Source: an uncultured Gemella sp.
GTDB taxonomy: Bacteria > Bacillota > Bacilli > Staphylococcales > Gemellaceae
NCBI RefSeq assembly: GCF_900766305.1
Contig: NZ_CAAFUZ010000029.1
Span: 1 to 6,284 of the forward strand
Direction of reading: 5' to 3'
DNA length: 6,284 bases
Part shown: piece after piece, positions 1 to 6,145 of the stretch
Layout: each line of letters begins with the position of its first letter
How positions within the stretch are numbered: the first letter of the stretch is position 1
Program-made: the position numbers and the translations under genes
The notes under the pieces: model-generated
Database searches by the model: none
Told to the model about the DNA's origin: nothing
The model's input: only the letters and a program-made list of their open reading frames with translations

Positions 1-3000
1 CTTCTACTGTTATTACTTTTCCATTTGGTAATTCCACAGTTACTTTTACTGGATCTTTTTTACCTGGTGTTGTTAAGTCCGGAATGTTTTCTACTTTCGT
101 TACTTTTCCACCTTCTGGAATTGTAATTCCTTTAGTGTAATCCTCTGGTGTTAATGGTGTCTTAGTTACCGGTGTTTCTACTGGTTTCACAGGTGTTACA
201 TTTACTGGTACTTCTACTTTAGTTGTTTTACCATTTGGCAAGGTAATTGTAGCAGTTATAGGCGTTTTCTTACCTGGTGTTGTTAAGTCCGGTATATTTT
301 CTACTTTCGTTACTTTTCCACCTTCTGGAACTTTAATATATTTAGCAATATCATCTTTTTCTAAAGGAGTATTTGTTACTGGCGTTTCTATTGGCTTAGG
401 TTTTGCTTCTACAACTTTAATAGTCGCTGGAACTTCTACTAATACTTTTCCATTTTTATCTTTAACCACAACTGTTACTGGTTTATCACCAACAGTTGTT
501 GCATCAAATGGTTCTTTTTGTCCCTCTGGAACTTTGTATTCAAATGTTGAACCTTCTGGATAATCACTTGGAGTAATACTATCTCTTGCTTGAGGTTTCT
601 CAGTTGGGTTAACTGGAATTAGTTGCTCCTTACCTTCAACTACTTTTACTTTCGCTGGTACTTCTACAAGCTTATCTTCTCCGTCTTTTGCTTCTACTAT
701 TACATCTTTTTCTCCAGGTGTTGTTGTATCTACTGGAGTTTTGTATTTGAAAGTTACTCCATCCGGATATTGTTCAGGATCAATACTCTTAGATGCATCT
801 GGTTGTTTATTATTTTTATCTACTGGTACATATTGAGTTTTAGGCTCTACAACCATTATTTTAGCTGGTATTTTCGTGATAACCTTATCTCCAATTTTGG
901 CTACTACTACGACATCTTTCTCTCCTGGTGTCGTTGTGTCTACTGGAGTTTCATAAGAGAATTCTGTATCTTTAGGGAATGCTTTAGGATCAATACTTCC
1001 TTCCACATTTGGTTGTTTTTTATCTTTGTCTACTGGCACAAACTGTGGATAACTTTCTACAACACGTACTGTTGCAGGAACTTCTGCAATAGGATTACCA
1101 TCTTTATCTTTTACTATGACATTGACATTATAATCACCTGGAGTTGTAGTATCTACAGGAGATTTTGGATCATATTCAAATGTTGATCCATCTGGATATT
1201 CAGTTTTATCAATACTGTTTTCTGGATTTGGTTGTTTATTATTTTCATCCACTGGAACGATTTGTGGAACTCCCTCTACAACCGTCACAGGAACTTTAAC
1301 AACGGTTGTTTTTTCTTTTCCATCAACAGTATATTTTACTGTGACATTCACATCTGTATCATCTGATAAATCTGGACTTTTCGCATTTTCATCAATACTT
1401 ACATTCGTAACATTTTCTGGAAGTTTTCCTTTAAATGTACCATCTGCAATAGCTTCTTTTGCTTTAGCAAGAGCTTTTTCTTTTGCTTTTTCCTTGTCAC
1501 TATCTTTTGCAACGAAAATTCCTTTTGGTGTTGGTTTTGGTAAAACTGTTACTTTAACTTTTACTGGTTCTGTTAATGTTTCTCCATTTTGATCCGTGTA
1601 AGTTACAGGTACAGTCACTTCTTTGACACCTGGTTTAGCTGTAATATCTTTAGCTAAATCTTTTGGCTCACCTTTAGTTCCCTTTTCACCTGGAGTGACC
1701 GCATCAGTTATATCCTTAGCAGTTAATTCATCTCCTTCAAATACAACTTTAGATGTTGGAGTTGAACCAACTACATTTACTGGAACATCGACGTCAACTG
1801 AAATGTCATCAATAACTTTTCCTGTAGCATTATCTCTATATTTGACTGTTACTGTTACTGGAGTTTGTTGACCATTTTGATCAGTTTTTGGAGTAACAAG
1901 AGCATCGTCAGTTACAAATGGAGTTACCCCTTCAGGAACATTTGTTAATCCATCAATTGCTTTTTTAACATTTGCTCTAATAGCATCAATTAATTTTTCA
2001 TTTGGTGTACCATTTAAGACTGTAACACCTTTCGATACTGGTTTTGGAAGAACTTTAACAGTCACCTCAACAGGTTCATCACGTTTAAATTTATCTGCTC
2101 CATAAGTAACCGTTACTGGAACTTTAATCTCTTGGCCTGCTTTTCCATCAGTAGAAATATTGCTGACATCAGGATTAGTAACTTTACCATCTTTACCAGG
2201 TGTAACAGCTCCGCCTACTTTTTCTGCAGATGGTTTATCACCTTCTACTACATAAACTGGTGTTGCAGTTGAGACACGTGGCTGAACTTTAATTGTAAAT
2301 TCTTGTGTTATATTATCATTTGTATCTTTCTTCGTATCAAATACTGGGTCTTTATCAAATGGATTATCAACGATATCATATCCCATTGATTTTAATACAT
2401 CGATATGAGCTTGTACATTACTTTCAGGAATTGTTTCTCCTGATTTACCAGTTAGCGTCAACGCATGGTCAGTTAACTCAGTTTCTGTTTTAGTTTTTGG
2501 ATCTACAGAAATGAATTTAACTTTTGCTTTTTGATCATCTTTATCATACGTGATTTTGATGTTAGCTTTTGGATCTGTAATTTTCGGTGGTTTATATCCT
2601 TGTTCTGGATTTGCAGGATTTACTGGTTCTAACGGTGTACCATTTCCATCTTTCGGAGTATATCCATCTTTATGAGGAATAATTTGCGTAATTTCTCCTG
2701 TTTTCGTTGGATCGTTTGGATCATTAGGGAATGGAATTGGTTCTCCATCCTTACCAGTTGTTGGATCAACTGGAATCCAGCTTCCAATCTTCGTATAAGT
2801 AACTTTATCAGTTTCATCAGGAATTACTTTTGTATCTTTTGCAGGTGTTACTGCTTCTTTCGCTGGAATTTCTTTTTTATCTGCAATATATCTTGGTAAA
2901 ACATCTACTCCAACTTTATCCCATGTTTTATTTGGACTTTCCCAATCTGTATAAGTTACTTCTTTAGTAACAAGATTTACTGTTGCTTTTCTTGTAAATG

Positions 3001-5935
3001 TTACAGTTTGTTCTGTAGAATCTTTAGCTTTTACTTCAGGTGCTGTATCAGAATCTTTCTTCACATAAGAAATCACACGTTTAGCAGTTGTATTCAAATC
3101 AGACTCTTTTAATCCATCAGGCCATTTAAGATCTGGATTTTCTCCATTTGGATCTACCGGACTATCTTTTTCATGAGGTGTTGATGAAGGTACTTCAACG
3201 ATTCTTGGTTTTAGAACAATCTCAAAAATTTGAGAAGGCTTAGAAACTCCTGCCACAGTATCCTCTTGATCATCAAAGTTAGGGTGAACTCCATTTATAT
3301 TATATGAATCACTTTCTATTTCATATCCTTTTCCTTTAAGTTCTTTAATTTTGTTAACAATCTCGTCACTATTTGGTAAAGATGCTCCAGGCTCTCCAGT
3401 TAATTCAACTGTAGTTGTACTTTTACCGTCAGTAGTTTTAACTACTACATTAGCTTTTTGATTTTTGGCTACATATTTGTATATAACATCGATAGGATTT
3501 TCTGTTAGAGTTCCTGAAGAATTATTTGGTAAATCCGTTTTAACTAACTTATATACGATTCCATTTTCTGTAAATTCTTCATCTGGAGTTACTGAATAAT
3601 TATTTCCAACAATATTTTCTAATTTTGCTGTTCCATCTTTTATTACATTCTCTTTAATGACAGAAGTTGTATCATTAGCTTTGACATATTTTACAGTTAC
3701 TTTACCATATTTAGCTTCGTCATATGCAGCTACAATATTTGAAACAGCATCATACACTGTACCACTAGTTGATGTTCTATTATACGGACTATTTTTTAGG
3801 TACTCTTTAAATATATAATACTTATTATCTGCTCCTTTTATAATATATGGTGCCGTGGCTGTTGTTGTTTTTATATTGCCATTTTGAGTCTCTACTTTTT
3901 TAGTAGTATTATTAGATTCCGTAGCAACATTAACTTCTGTAAAGTCTTTTGTTGGCGTGCTAGTTGCAAACTTATCTACCTCTGCCGTTCCATCTTTAAC
4001 GATAGATTTTGCTTTTAAAATTGAATTATTATTTGCAGCATTAACATAACGCATTGCAACATTACCAAGTTCTAAATAATCCGCTAACCATGTACCATTA
4101 GTATCGAATGCATTTTTTTTAGGATATATCCATTCAAATGTCATTGTTGGTGAAAATTGACCATTTAAGTTTCCTTCTTCGCCATCTTTTGTAACAGTAA
4201 TTTCTTCTTCTGTTGGACCAAACTTCTTAGTATCACTGTGATATAGTTTTAAAGTATCTTTCACCGGTTCACGTGATACACCTAATGCTGCCCAGTCCAC
4301 TTTATATAAAATCCCTTTACTTGCTTTCCCTTTTACTATTTTAATAGTTACTTCATCTTCTGTTAAATTAGTTACTTGGAAGTATACATCACCTCGAGGT
4401 TCTTTTAAGATAACTCCATTTTCATTAACTTTTGAGTTAGCAGTTGTAATGTTATTTTGGACATTTGCTTTAGCCGGATTAAAATTTCCAATTTTAGCAA
4501 ATTTATTTAAATTCTTATTTTTTAATTTAATTTTTATGGTTGTACCTGTATCATATTCATACTTGTTAGATGCGAGTCTGAACTCTTCATTATGAGACAA
4601 TAATTCTCCGCTTTCACTTATATCCATACTACCAGTTGTCGAAAGGACTGAAGGTGCATTACTTTCTCTATCAACTTCTATATTTGTTTTATTGATAGTA
4701 TATCTTTTTTCAACAATGGTTTGGTCATTAACCAATATTTTACTTGTAACTTCTTTATCTTCACTAATTTGAGGATAACGTAAACTATAATTATTAATAG
4801 AACCTTTAAATGATACGTCAGTCAAGCTTTCAATCGCTGACGTAAATTCGTAAGTAAAACGAGTTTTAGTACCTCTATTTTGAATATGACCAGCTTCTTT
4901 TTCTTCTAAAGATACAGAGTCATCACGTTGAGCCCAGAAAGGTGTTTTATTTTGTGTTCCATTTTTCCCATATGTTTGAGTATATAATTCTTCAGTTTTT
5001 ACTAAATTCGCGAAAGTTTTTCCATCTTTACTTAACGATTTAGGTAAACTGTCTCCATTCCCTAACTCTTCAAAAGTAATACTAAATCTATCTCCCTGTT
5101 TATAAGTATTATCTTTAAATTTTAAATTATAACTAATATTGTTTACCCCTGAAAAACTACCCATTCTAGGTTCTGTAGATATCGAACCACTTGCTGTTAT
5201 TTTACCACCATCGACTGCTACATCATTGTTAGTTTGAGTTTCAGGTGTTCTAAATCCACTTTCCCCTTTTCCTGGTATAGCTTTCCCATTACGCGGATCA
5301 TTATTTTTATTAACTTTTTCTTCTTTTGGTTCAGTAGACACTTTCTGCATACTTTCTAGTACGAAAGCTTTATTTTTTAGTTCTACTACTTTTCTATTTA
5401 TCTCTTCTTGAGTAGCTGTTGAATCTTGCAATAAATTTTGAGCTGAAATTAATTCTGATTTAGCTTCTTCTACTGTTGATTTTGTTTTATCATTTACTCC
5501 AGCTTTTTCTAAGGCAGCCTGTAATCTATTTATTGAGCTTTCTAATTCTGATTTATTTACCTGTTTCTCGACTTTTGGGTGTACTGATTCTACTGGCTGT
5601 GTTGATTTCTCATCTCGTGTTGGTTGTGTTGTTTTTTCAAGACGAGAGAAATTATCAGAACTTCCTACTATTGAACTATTTGCTGCTTCTTTTTCAATTA
5701 CTCCATTACTTGTATTATTTGCGGTATTTAAATTTGCATCTTGACTAGTTTTATCAACCGTTACCGTTGTGTTATTTTCTGTATTGTCACTAGCGAATGC
5801 ATTTGTCCCTAAAAATGCAAAACCTGCAGCAATCAAGACCGAAGCTGTCCCTACTTTGAATTTTTTTATACCGTAGTAATTAATTTTTTCTTGTTTCTTC
5901 TGAATAATCATTTTCTCATTATTCTTACTGTACAT
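1..5935 (-). CDS. Giant YSIRK-signal surface adhesin with mucin-binding (MucBP, MUB B1/B2) and Rib/alpha-like repeats, 3'-partial
   Basis: The frame is open from ATG 5935 to the left edge, giving 1978 codons (bases 5935 to 2) with no stop that I found. Module boundaries fall in the same frame at every point I checked, so I see no frameshift. The product should be exported through Sec, attached to peptidoglycan and displayed as a fibrous adhesin. The N-terminus carries a YSIRK-type signal, followed by a FIVAR-like helical segment, an adhesin head, MucBP and MUB-type mucin-binding domains, then Rib-like stalk repeats. The start is fixed by AGGAGG nine bases upstream; Met9 has no such site. I saw no cysteine, usual for such surface proteins. 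The C-terminus and any LPXTG sorting signal lie outside the window. The gene stands alone, divergent from a plus-strand gene. Ligand specificity (mucin, another glycoprotein or a matrix protein) is inferred from domain families only. Confidence 0.95.
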   Translation of the reverse strand, partial: MYSKNNEKMIIQKKQEKINYYGIKKFKVGTASVLIAAGFAFLGTNAFASDNTENNTTVTVDKTSQDANLNTANNTSNGVIEKEAANSSIVGSSDNFSRLEKTTQPTRDEKSTQPVESVHPKVEKQVNKSELESSINRLQAALEKAGVNDKTKSTVEEAKSELISAQNLLQDSTATQEEINRKVVELKNKAFVLESMQKVSTEPKEEKVNKNNDPRNGKAIPGKGESGFRTPETQTNNDVAVDGGKITASGSISTEPRMGSFSGVNNISYNLKFKDNTYKQGDRFSITFEELGNGDSLPKSLSKDGKTFANLVKTEELYTQTYGKNGTQNKTPFWAQRDDSVSLEEKEAGHIQNRGTKTRFTYEFTSAIESLTDVSFKGSINNYSLRYPQISEDKEVTSKILVNDQTIVEKRYTINKTNIEVDRESNAPSVLSTTGSMDISESGELLSHNEEFRLASNKYEYDTGTTIKIKLKNKNLNKFAKIGNFNPAKANVQNNITTANSKVNENGVILKEPRGDVYFQVTNLTEDEVTIKIVKGKASKGILYKVDWAALGVSREPVKDTLKLYHSDTKKFGPTEEEITVTKDGEEGNLNGQFSPTMTFEWIYPKKNAFDTNGTWLADYLELGNVAMRYVNAANNNSILKAKSIVKDGTAEVDKFATSTPTKDFTEVNVATESNNTTKKVETQNGNIKTTTATAPYIIKGADNKYYIFKEYLKNSPYNRTSTSGTVYDAVSNIVAAYDEAKYGKVTVKYVKANDTTSVIKENVIKDGTAKLENIVGNNYSVTPDEEFTENGIVYKLVKTDLPNNSSGTLTENPIDVIYKYVAKNQKANVVVKTTDGKSTTTVELTGEPGASLPNSDEIVNKIKELKGKGYEIESDSYNINGVHPNFDDQEDTVAGVSKPSQIFEIVLKPRIVEVPSSTPHEKDSPVDPNGENPDLKWPDGLKESDLNTTAKRVISYVKKDSDTAPEVKAKDSTEQTVTFTRKATVNLVTKEVTYTDWESPNKTWDKVGVDVLPRYIADKKEIPAKEAVTPAKDTKVIPDETDKVTYTKIGSWIPVDPTTGKDGEPIPFPNDPNDPTKTGEITQIIPHKDGYTPKDGNGTPLEPVNPANPEQGYKPPKITDPKANIKITYDKDDQKAKVKFISVDPKTKTETELTDHALTLTGKSGETIPESNVQAHIDVLKSMGYDIVDNPFDKDPVFDTKKDTNDNITQEFTIKVQPRVSTATPVYVVEGDKPSAEKVGGAVTPGKDGKVTNPDVSNISTDGKAGQEIKVPVTVTYGADKFKRDEPVEVTVKVLPKPVSKGVTVLNGTPNEKLIDAIRANVKKAIDGLTNVPEGVTPFVTDDALVTPKTDQNGQQTPVTVTVKYRDNATGKVIDDISVDVDVPVNVVGSTPTSKVVFEGDELTAKDITDAVTPGEKGTKGEPKDLAKDITAKPGVKEVTVPVTYTDQNGETLTEPVKVKVTVLPKPTPKGIFVAKDSDKEKAKEKALAKAKEAIADGTFKGKLPENVTNVSIDENAKSPDLSDDTDVNVTVKYTVDGKEKTTVVKVPVTVVEGVPQIVPVDENNKQPNPENSIDKTEYPDGSTFEYDPKSPVDTTTPGDYNVNVIVKDKDGNPIAEVPATVRVVESYPQFVPVDKDKKQPNVEGSIDPKAFPKDTEFSYETPVDTTTPGEKDVVVVAKIGDKVITKIPAKIMVVEPKTQYVPVDKNNKQPDASKSIDPEQYPDGVTFKYKTPVDTTTPGEKDVIVEAKDGEDKLVEVPAKVKVVEGKEQLIPVNPTEKPQARDSITPSDYPEGSTFEYKVPEGQKEPFDATTVGDKPVTVVVKDKNGKVLVEVPATIKVVEAKPKPIETPVTNTPLEKDDIAKYIKVPEGGKVTKVENIPDLTTPGKKTPITATITLPNGKTTKVEVPVNVTPVKPVETPVTKTPLTPEDYTKGITIPEGGKVTKVENIPDLTTPGKKDPVKVTVELPNGKVITVE
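2..397 (-). repeat. Second Rib-like repeat family, 70-residue units R5 and R6 (R6 cut by the edge)
   Basis: R5 occupies 188-397 (residues 1847-1916) and R6 runs from 187 to the window edge (residues 1917-1978, 62 visible). Both share KPxETPVTxTPL, then VPEGGKVTKVENIPDL (IPEGGKVTK in R6), TTPGKK and LPNGK. At the DNA level, bases 61-120 and 271-330 match at 58 of 60 positions, exactly 210 bp apart. The upstream R1-R4 units share the TTPG turn but otherwise differ, so this is a distinct family. More copies may continue beyond base 1. Confidence 0.85.
407..1273 (-). repeat. Four tandem Rib/alpha-like repeats of 70-76 residues (R1-R4, residues 1555-1843)
   Basis: In protein order the units lie at 1055-1273 (73 residues), 845-1054 (70), 635-844 (70) and 407-634 (76). 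Shared motifs are 'PVDxxxKQP', 'SIDPxxYPDGxxFxY', 'TPVDTTTPGxxxV' and 'VPAxxxVVE'. R2 and R3 are the closest pair. R4 is the most divergent, with NPTEKPQ in place of DKNNKQP and an insertion (VPEGQKEPFDATTVG for TPVDTTTPG). R1 has a three-residue insertion near DPKSP. The TTPG turn followed by alternating valines is the Rib/alpha signature. The likely role is an extendable stalk lifting the head from the wall. Confidence 0.8.
1274..1768 (-). repeat. Composite Rib-like unit B (residues 1390-1554)
   Basis: Second composite unit. Its Rib-like half is again exactly 79 residues: VVFEGDELTAKDITDAVTPG, then VPVTYTDQNGETLTEPV, ending VKVTVLPKP. The second half, 86 residues, opens TPKGIFVAKDSDKEK, parallel to VSKGVTVLNGTPNEK of unit A. 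It has a strongly Lys/Ala-rich helix (KEKALAKAKEAIADG) and ends VKVPVTVVE, which leads directly into the shorter repeats. Confidence 0.7.
1769..2275 (-). repeat. Composite Rib-like unit A (residues 1221-1389)
   Basis: First of two tandem composite units. The first 79 residues are Rib-like: VVEGDKPSAEKVGGAVTPG, then VPVTVTYGADKF, ending VEVTVKVLPKP. The next 90 residues start VSKGVTVLNGTPNEKL, contain the helix IDAIRANVKKAIDGL, and end VTVTVKYRDNATGKV and DVDVPVNVV. The same plan recurs in unit B. Rib-type domains form rigid stalks in streptococcal surface proteins, and a stalk role is inferred here. Confidence 0.7.
2276..2566 (-). other. MUB B1-type (MucBP_2) domain, copy 2 (residues 1124-1220)
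   Basis: It begins ANIKITYDKDDQKAKVKF and runs through LTLTGKSGETIP, the helix HIDVLKSMGYDIVDNPF, VFDTKKDTND and FTIKVQPR. This is a canonical B1 domain, clearer than copy 1. It is not followed by a B2 domain: after QPR the chain passes straight into a Rib-like unit (VSTATPVYVVEGDKP). Confidence 0.8.
2567..2776 (-). other. Pro/Asp/Asn-rich linker (residues 1054-1123)
   Basis: This is a 70-residue hydrophilic linker between B2 and the second B1 domain. It contains IPVDPTTGKDGEPIPFPNDP, then NDPTKTG, then HKDGYTPKDGNGTPLEP and NPANPEQGYKPPK. The 'yPNDPtDPtK' string is a typical connector after B2 domains in MUB-type proteins, which supports the domain call on both sides. Confidence 0.7.
2777..3079 (-). 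other. MUB B2-type (Mub_B2) mucin-binding domain (residues 953-1053)
   Basis: The signature is clear: RVISYVKKDSDTAPEV, then EQTVTFTRKATVNLVTKEV, then TYTDWESPNKTWDKVGV, then RYIADKKEIPAKEAVTP, and finally KVTYTKIGSW. In MUB proteins the B2 domain shows 'R-x-I-x-Y ... Q-T-V-x-F-T-R ... V-T-x-x-x-T-Y-x-x-W ... G-Y-x-a-d ... v-x-v-x-Y'. Here the usual GY before the a-d motif reads RY, a small departure. It pairs with B1 copy 1 upstream as one complete MUB repeat. Confidence 0.85.
3203..3454 (-). other. MUB B1-type (MucBP_2) domain, copy 1 (residues 828-911)
   Basis: It begins ANVVVKTTDGKS, passes through VELTGEPGASLP, then the helix EIVNKIKELKGKGYEIES, and ends FEIVLKPR. The order 'A-x-V ... 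L-T-G-x-x-G ... I ... l-x-x-x-G-Y-x-I ... F-x-[IV]-x-[LV]-x-P-R' matches the B1 half of lactobacillar MUB repeats. It is followed by a 41-residue linker and then a B2 domain, the normal B1-B2 order of a MUB repeat. It is 84 residues, somewhat shorter than copy 2. Confidence 0.75.
3470..3709 (-). other. MucBP module 2 (residues 743-822)
   Basis: This is a good MucBP pattern over 80 residues. It has YGKVTVKYVKANDTT at the start, a central VTPDEEFTENGIVYKLVK and a terminal SSGTLTENPIDVIYKYV. The 'G-x-V-x-V-x-Y-V ... Y-x-L-V ... G ... V-x-Y-x-Y' frame is the family signature. It follows MucBP-like module 1 directly and leads into the MUB-type B1 domain after the short linker AKNQK. A role in binding mucin-type glycoproteins is known for some family members and inferred here. 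Confidence 0.75.
3710..4069 (-). other. MucBP-like module 1, with long insertion (residues 623-742)
   Basis: It opens LGNVAMRYVNAANNN and continues to IVKDGTAEVDKF, matching the 'G-x-V-x-x-x-Y-V' opening of MucBP domains and the second copy downstream (YGKVTVKYVKAN, VIKDGTAKLENI). Between this opening and the next module it carries more sequence than copy 2 (120 residues against 80). The extra part is Thr/Asn-rich (for example TESNNTTKKVETQNGNIKTT) and is followed by YIIKGADNKYYIFKEYL. MucBP domains occur in mucin-binding surface proteins of Listeria and lactobacilli. This copy is divergent. Confidence 0.55.
4070..4666 (-). other. Putative adhesin head, second half (residues 424-622)
   Basis: About 199 residues of mixed beta character lie between the N2-like stretch and the first MucBP-like module. 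The stretch includes EYDTGTTIKIKLKNKN and VYFQVTNLTEDEVTIKIVKGKA and ends near FDTNGTWLADYLE. The two Trp residues in FEWIYP and GTWLADY are among the few in the protein. Position and size would suit an N3-like partner domain, but I recognise no diagnostic motif. The assignment rests mainly on context. Confidence 0.3.
4667..5212 (-). other. Putative adhesin head, first half (MSCRAMM N2-like, residues 242-423)
   Basis: This stretch follows a charged linker and begins DGGKITASGSIS. It then shows features typical of the N2 beta-sandwich of MSCRAMM-type adhesins: a strand with 'NISYNLKFKDNTYKQGDRFSITF', split here as NISYNLKFKD followed by YKQGDRFSITFEEL, and later a 'T+TYxFT' strand (TKTRFTYEFTSAIESL) resembling the ItYTFTdyv strand of that family. 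These are pattern resemblances judged by eye. A different Ig-like ectodomain is possible, and no binding trench or latch can be identified. Confidence 0.4.
5348..5560 (-). other. FIVAR-like helical segment (residues 126-196)
   Basis: The segment runs from VNKSELESS to VLESM and looks alpha-helical. It has heptad-like leucines and alanines (INRLQAALEKAG, AKSELISAQNLL) and ends with TQEEINRKVVELKNKA, close to the FIVAR pattern 'tq.evd.a...L..A'. FIVAR modules occur in many wall proteins of Gram-positive bacteria, often near the N-terminus. The upstream residues 49-125 are rich in Asn, Thr, Ser and Glu and look disordered. A single-copy helical spacer is the other reading. Confidence 0.55.
5792..5935 (-). 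other. YSIRK-type signal peptide region of the adhesin (residues 1-48)
   Basis: A Lys-rich N-region of about 19 residues precedes YYGIKKFKVGTAS, which matches the YSIRK-G/S pattern (aromatic-x-I-[RK]-K-x-K-x-G-x-A-S). The hydrophobic stretch VLIAAGFAFLG follows, and a likely signal peptidase site lies after AFA at residue 48, before SDN. In staphylococci and streptococci this signal class directs surface proteins to the division septum and usually goes with LPXTG anchoring. That is the main reason to expect a sortase signal beyond the left edge. Confidence 0.88.
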
Positions 5936-5944
5936 TTTTTATCC

Positions 5945-5950
5945 CCTCCT
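5945..5950 (-). promoter_or_regulatory. Ribosome binding site of the adhesin gene
   Basis: AGGAGG (followed by GGAT) lies nine bases before ATG 5935 on the minus strand. It decides the start in favour of Met1 over the in-frame Met9. Confidence 0.9.
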
Positions 5951-6006
5951 AAATAAACAATAAAAAAATATAATTTCTAAGTTATATCAATATAAATATA
6001 TTTATT

Positions 6007-6036
6007 ATTATAATAACAACGATGTGATTGAAACAA
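6007..6036 (-). promoter_or_regulatory. Weaker alternative promoter of the adhesin gene
   Basis: A perfect TATAAT (6012 to 6007, minus strand) lies 18 bases after TTGTTT (6036 to 6031), which matches only the TTG of the -35 consensus. In such AT-rich DNA the -10 match could be chance. It would give a leader of about 65 nt. Confidence 0.3.
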
Positions 6037-6068
6037 TTAATCTTCTAGAGATTTATTTCATCACTTTA

Positions 6069-6092
6069 ATTAATTTTATCTATTAAATTAAT
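6069..6092. repeat. Inverted repeat over the adhesin -10 box
   Basis: Perfect 8-bp arms ATTAATTT (6069-6076) and AAATTAAT (6085-6092) are separated by eight bases. The left arm overlaps the -10 box of the minus-strand promoter. It could be a second operator, but the arms are all A/T and a chance match is quite possible. Confidence 0.3.
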
Positions 6093-6101
6093 CTATGTCA
6101 A
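6073..6101 (-). promoter_or_regulatory. Vegetative promoter of the adhesin gene
   Basis: On the minus strand, a perfect -35 box TTGACA (6101 to 6096) is separated by 17 bases from TAAAAT (6078 to 6073, five of six matches to TATAAT). The predicted transcript would start near 6066 and carry a leader of about 130 nt before ATG 5935. Two inverted repeats overlap this promoter. Confidence 0.75.
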
Positions 6102-6107
6102 TAGATT
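6090..6107. promoter_or_regulatory. 18-bp palindrome centred on the adhesin -35 box (operator candidate)
   Basis: AATCTAT and ATAGATT form perfect 7-bp arms around the four bases GTCA. The minus-strand TTGACA lies across its centre, and the -35 box of the divergent plus-strand promoter begins three bases further on (6110). A dimeric regulator bound here would block or co-regulate both directions. Operator function is inferred from geometry alone. Confidence 0.45.
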
Positions 6108-6109
6108 TT

Positions 6110-6139
6110 TTGATATTTTAAGTATATTTAAGTTATAAA
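6110..6139 (+). promoter_or_regulatory. Plus-strand promoter upstream of the terminator
   Basis: TTGATA (6110-6115, five of six) is separated by 18 bases from TATAAA (6134-6139, five of six). The predicted start is near 6146. No open reading frame lies between it and the terminator at 6168-6203, so its product would be a short RNA or a terminated leader. Confidence 0.5.
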
Positions 6140-6145
6140 GGTGTT

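Noticed and set aside
1..60. C-terminal LPXTG wall-anchor signal
   Set aside because: The chain is still inside a repeat at the left edge, so the anchor is expected but not in the window.
2..1273. Regular DNA repeats that might suggest CRISPR or another noncoding array
   Set aside because: The 210-bp period is a whole number of codons, the frame stays open, and the units translate into Rib-like repeats.
623..1871. Open frames on the plus strand (623-1186, 1341-1592, 1623-1871)
   Set aside because: They lie antisense to the adhesin repeats, have no ribosome binding sites I can see, and encode low-complexity Tyr/Phe/Ile-rich or Ser/Thr/Val-rich products that mirror the repeat codons.
2305..2899. 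Short frames 2305-2493 (+), 2629-2817 (-) and 2672-2899 (+)
   Set aside because: All overlap the clear MUB-domain coding frame in other frames and resemble no protein.
5476..5748. Plus-strand frame of 90 codons, Leu-rich, membrane-like
   Set aside because: It is antisense to the FIVAR-like and disordered segments. The leucines come from the complement of Glu/Lys/Asn/Thr codons, and no start signal is visible.
5861..5867. Run of seven T (seven A in the coding strand) near the start of the adhesin gene, as a possible slippage switch
   Set aside because: Seven bases is common in DNA this AT-rich and the frame is intact here. There is no evidence of phase variation from one sequence.
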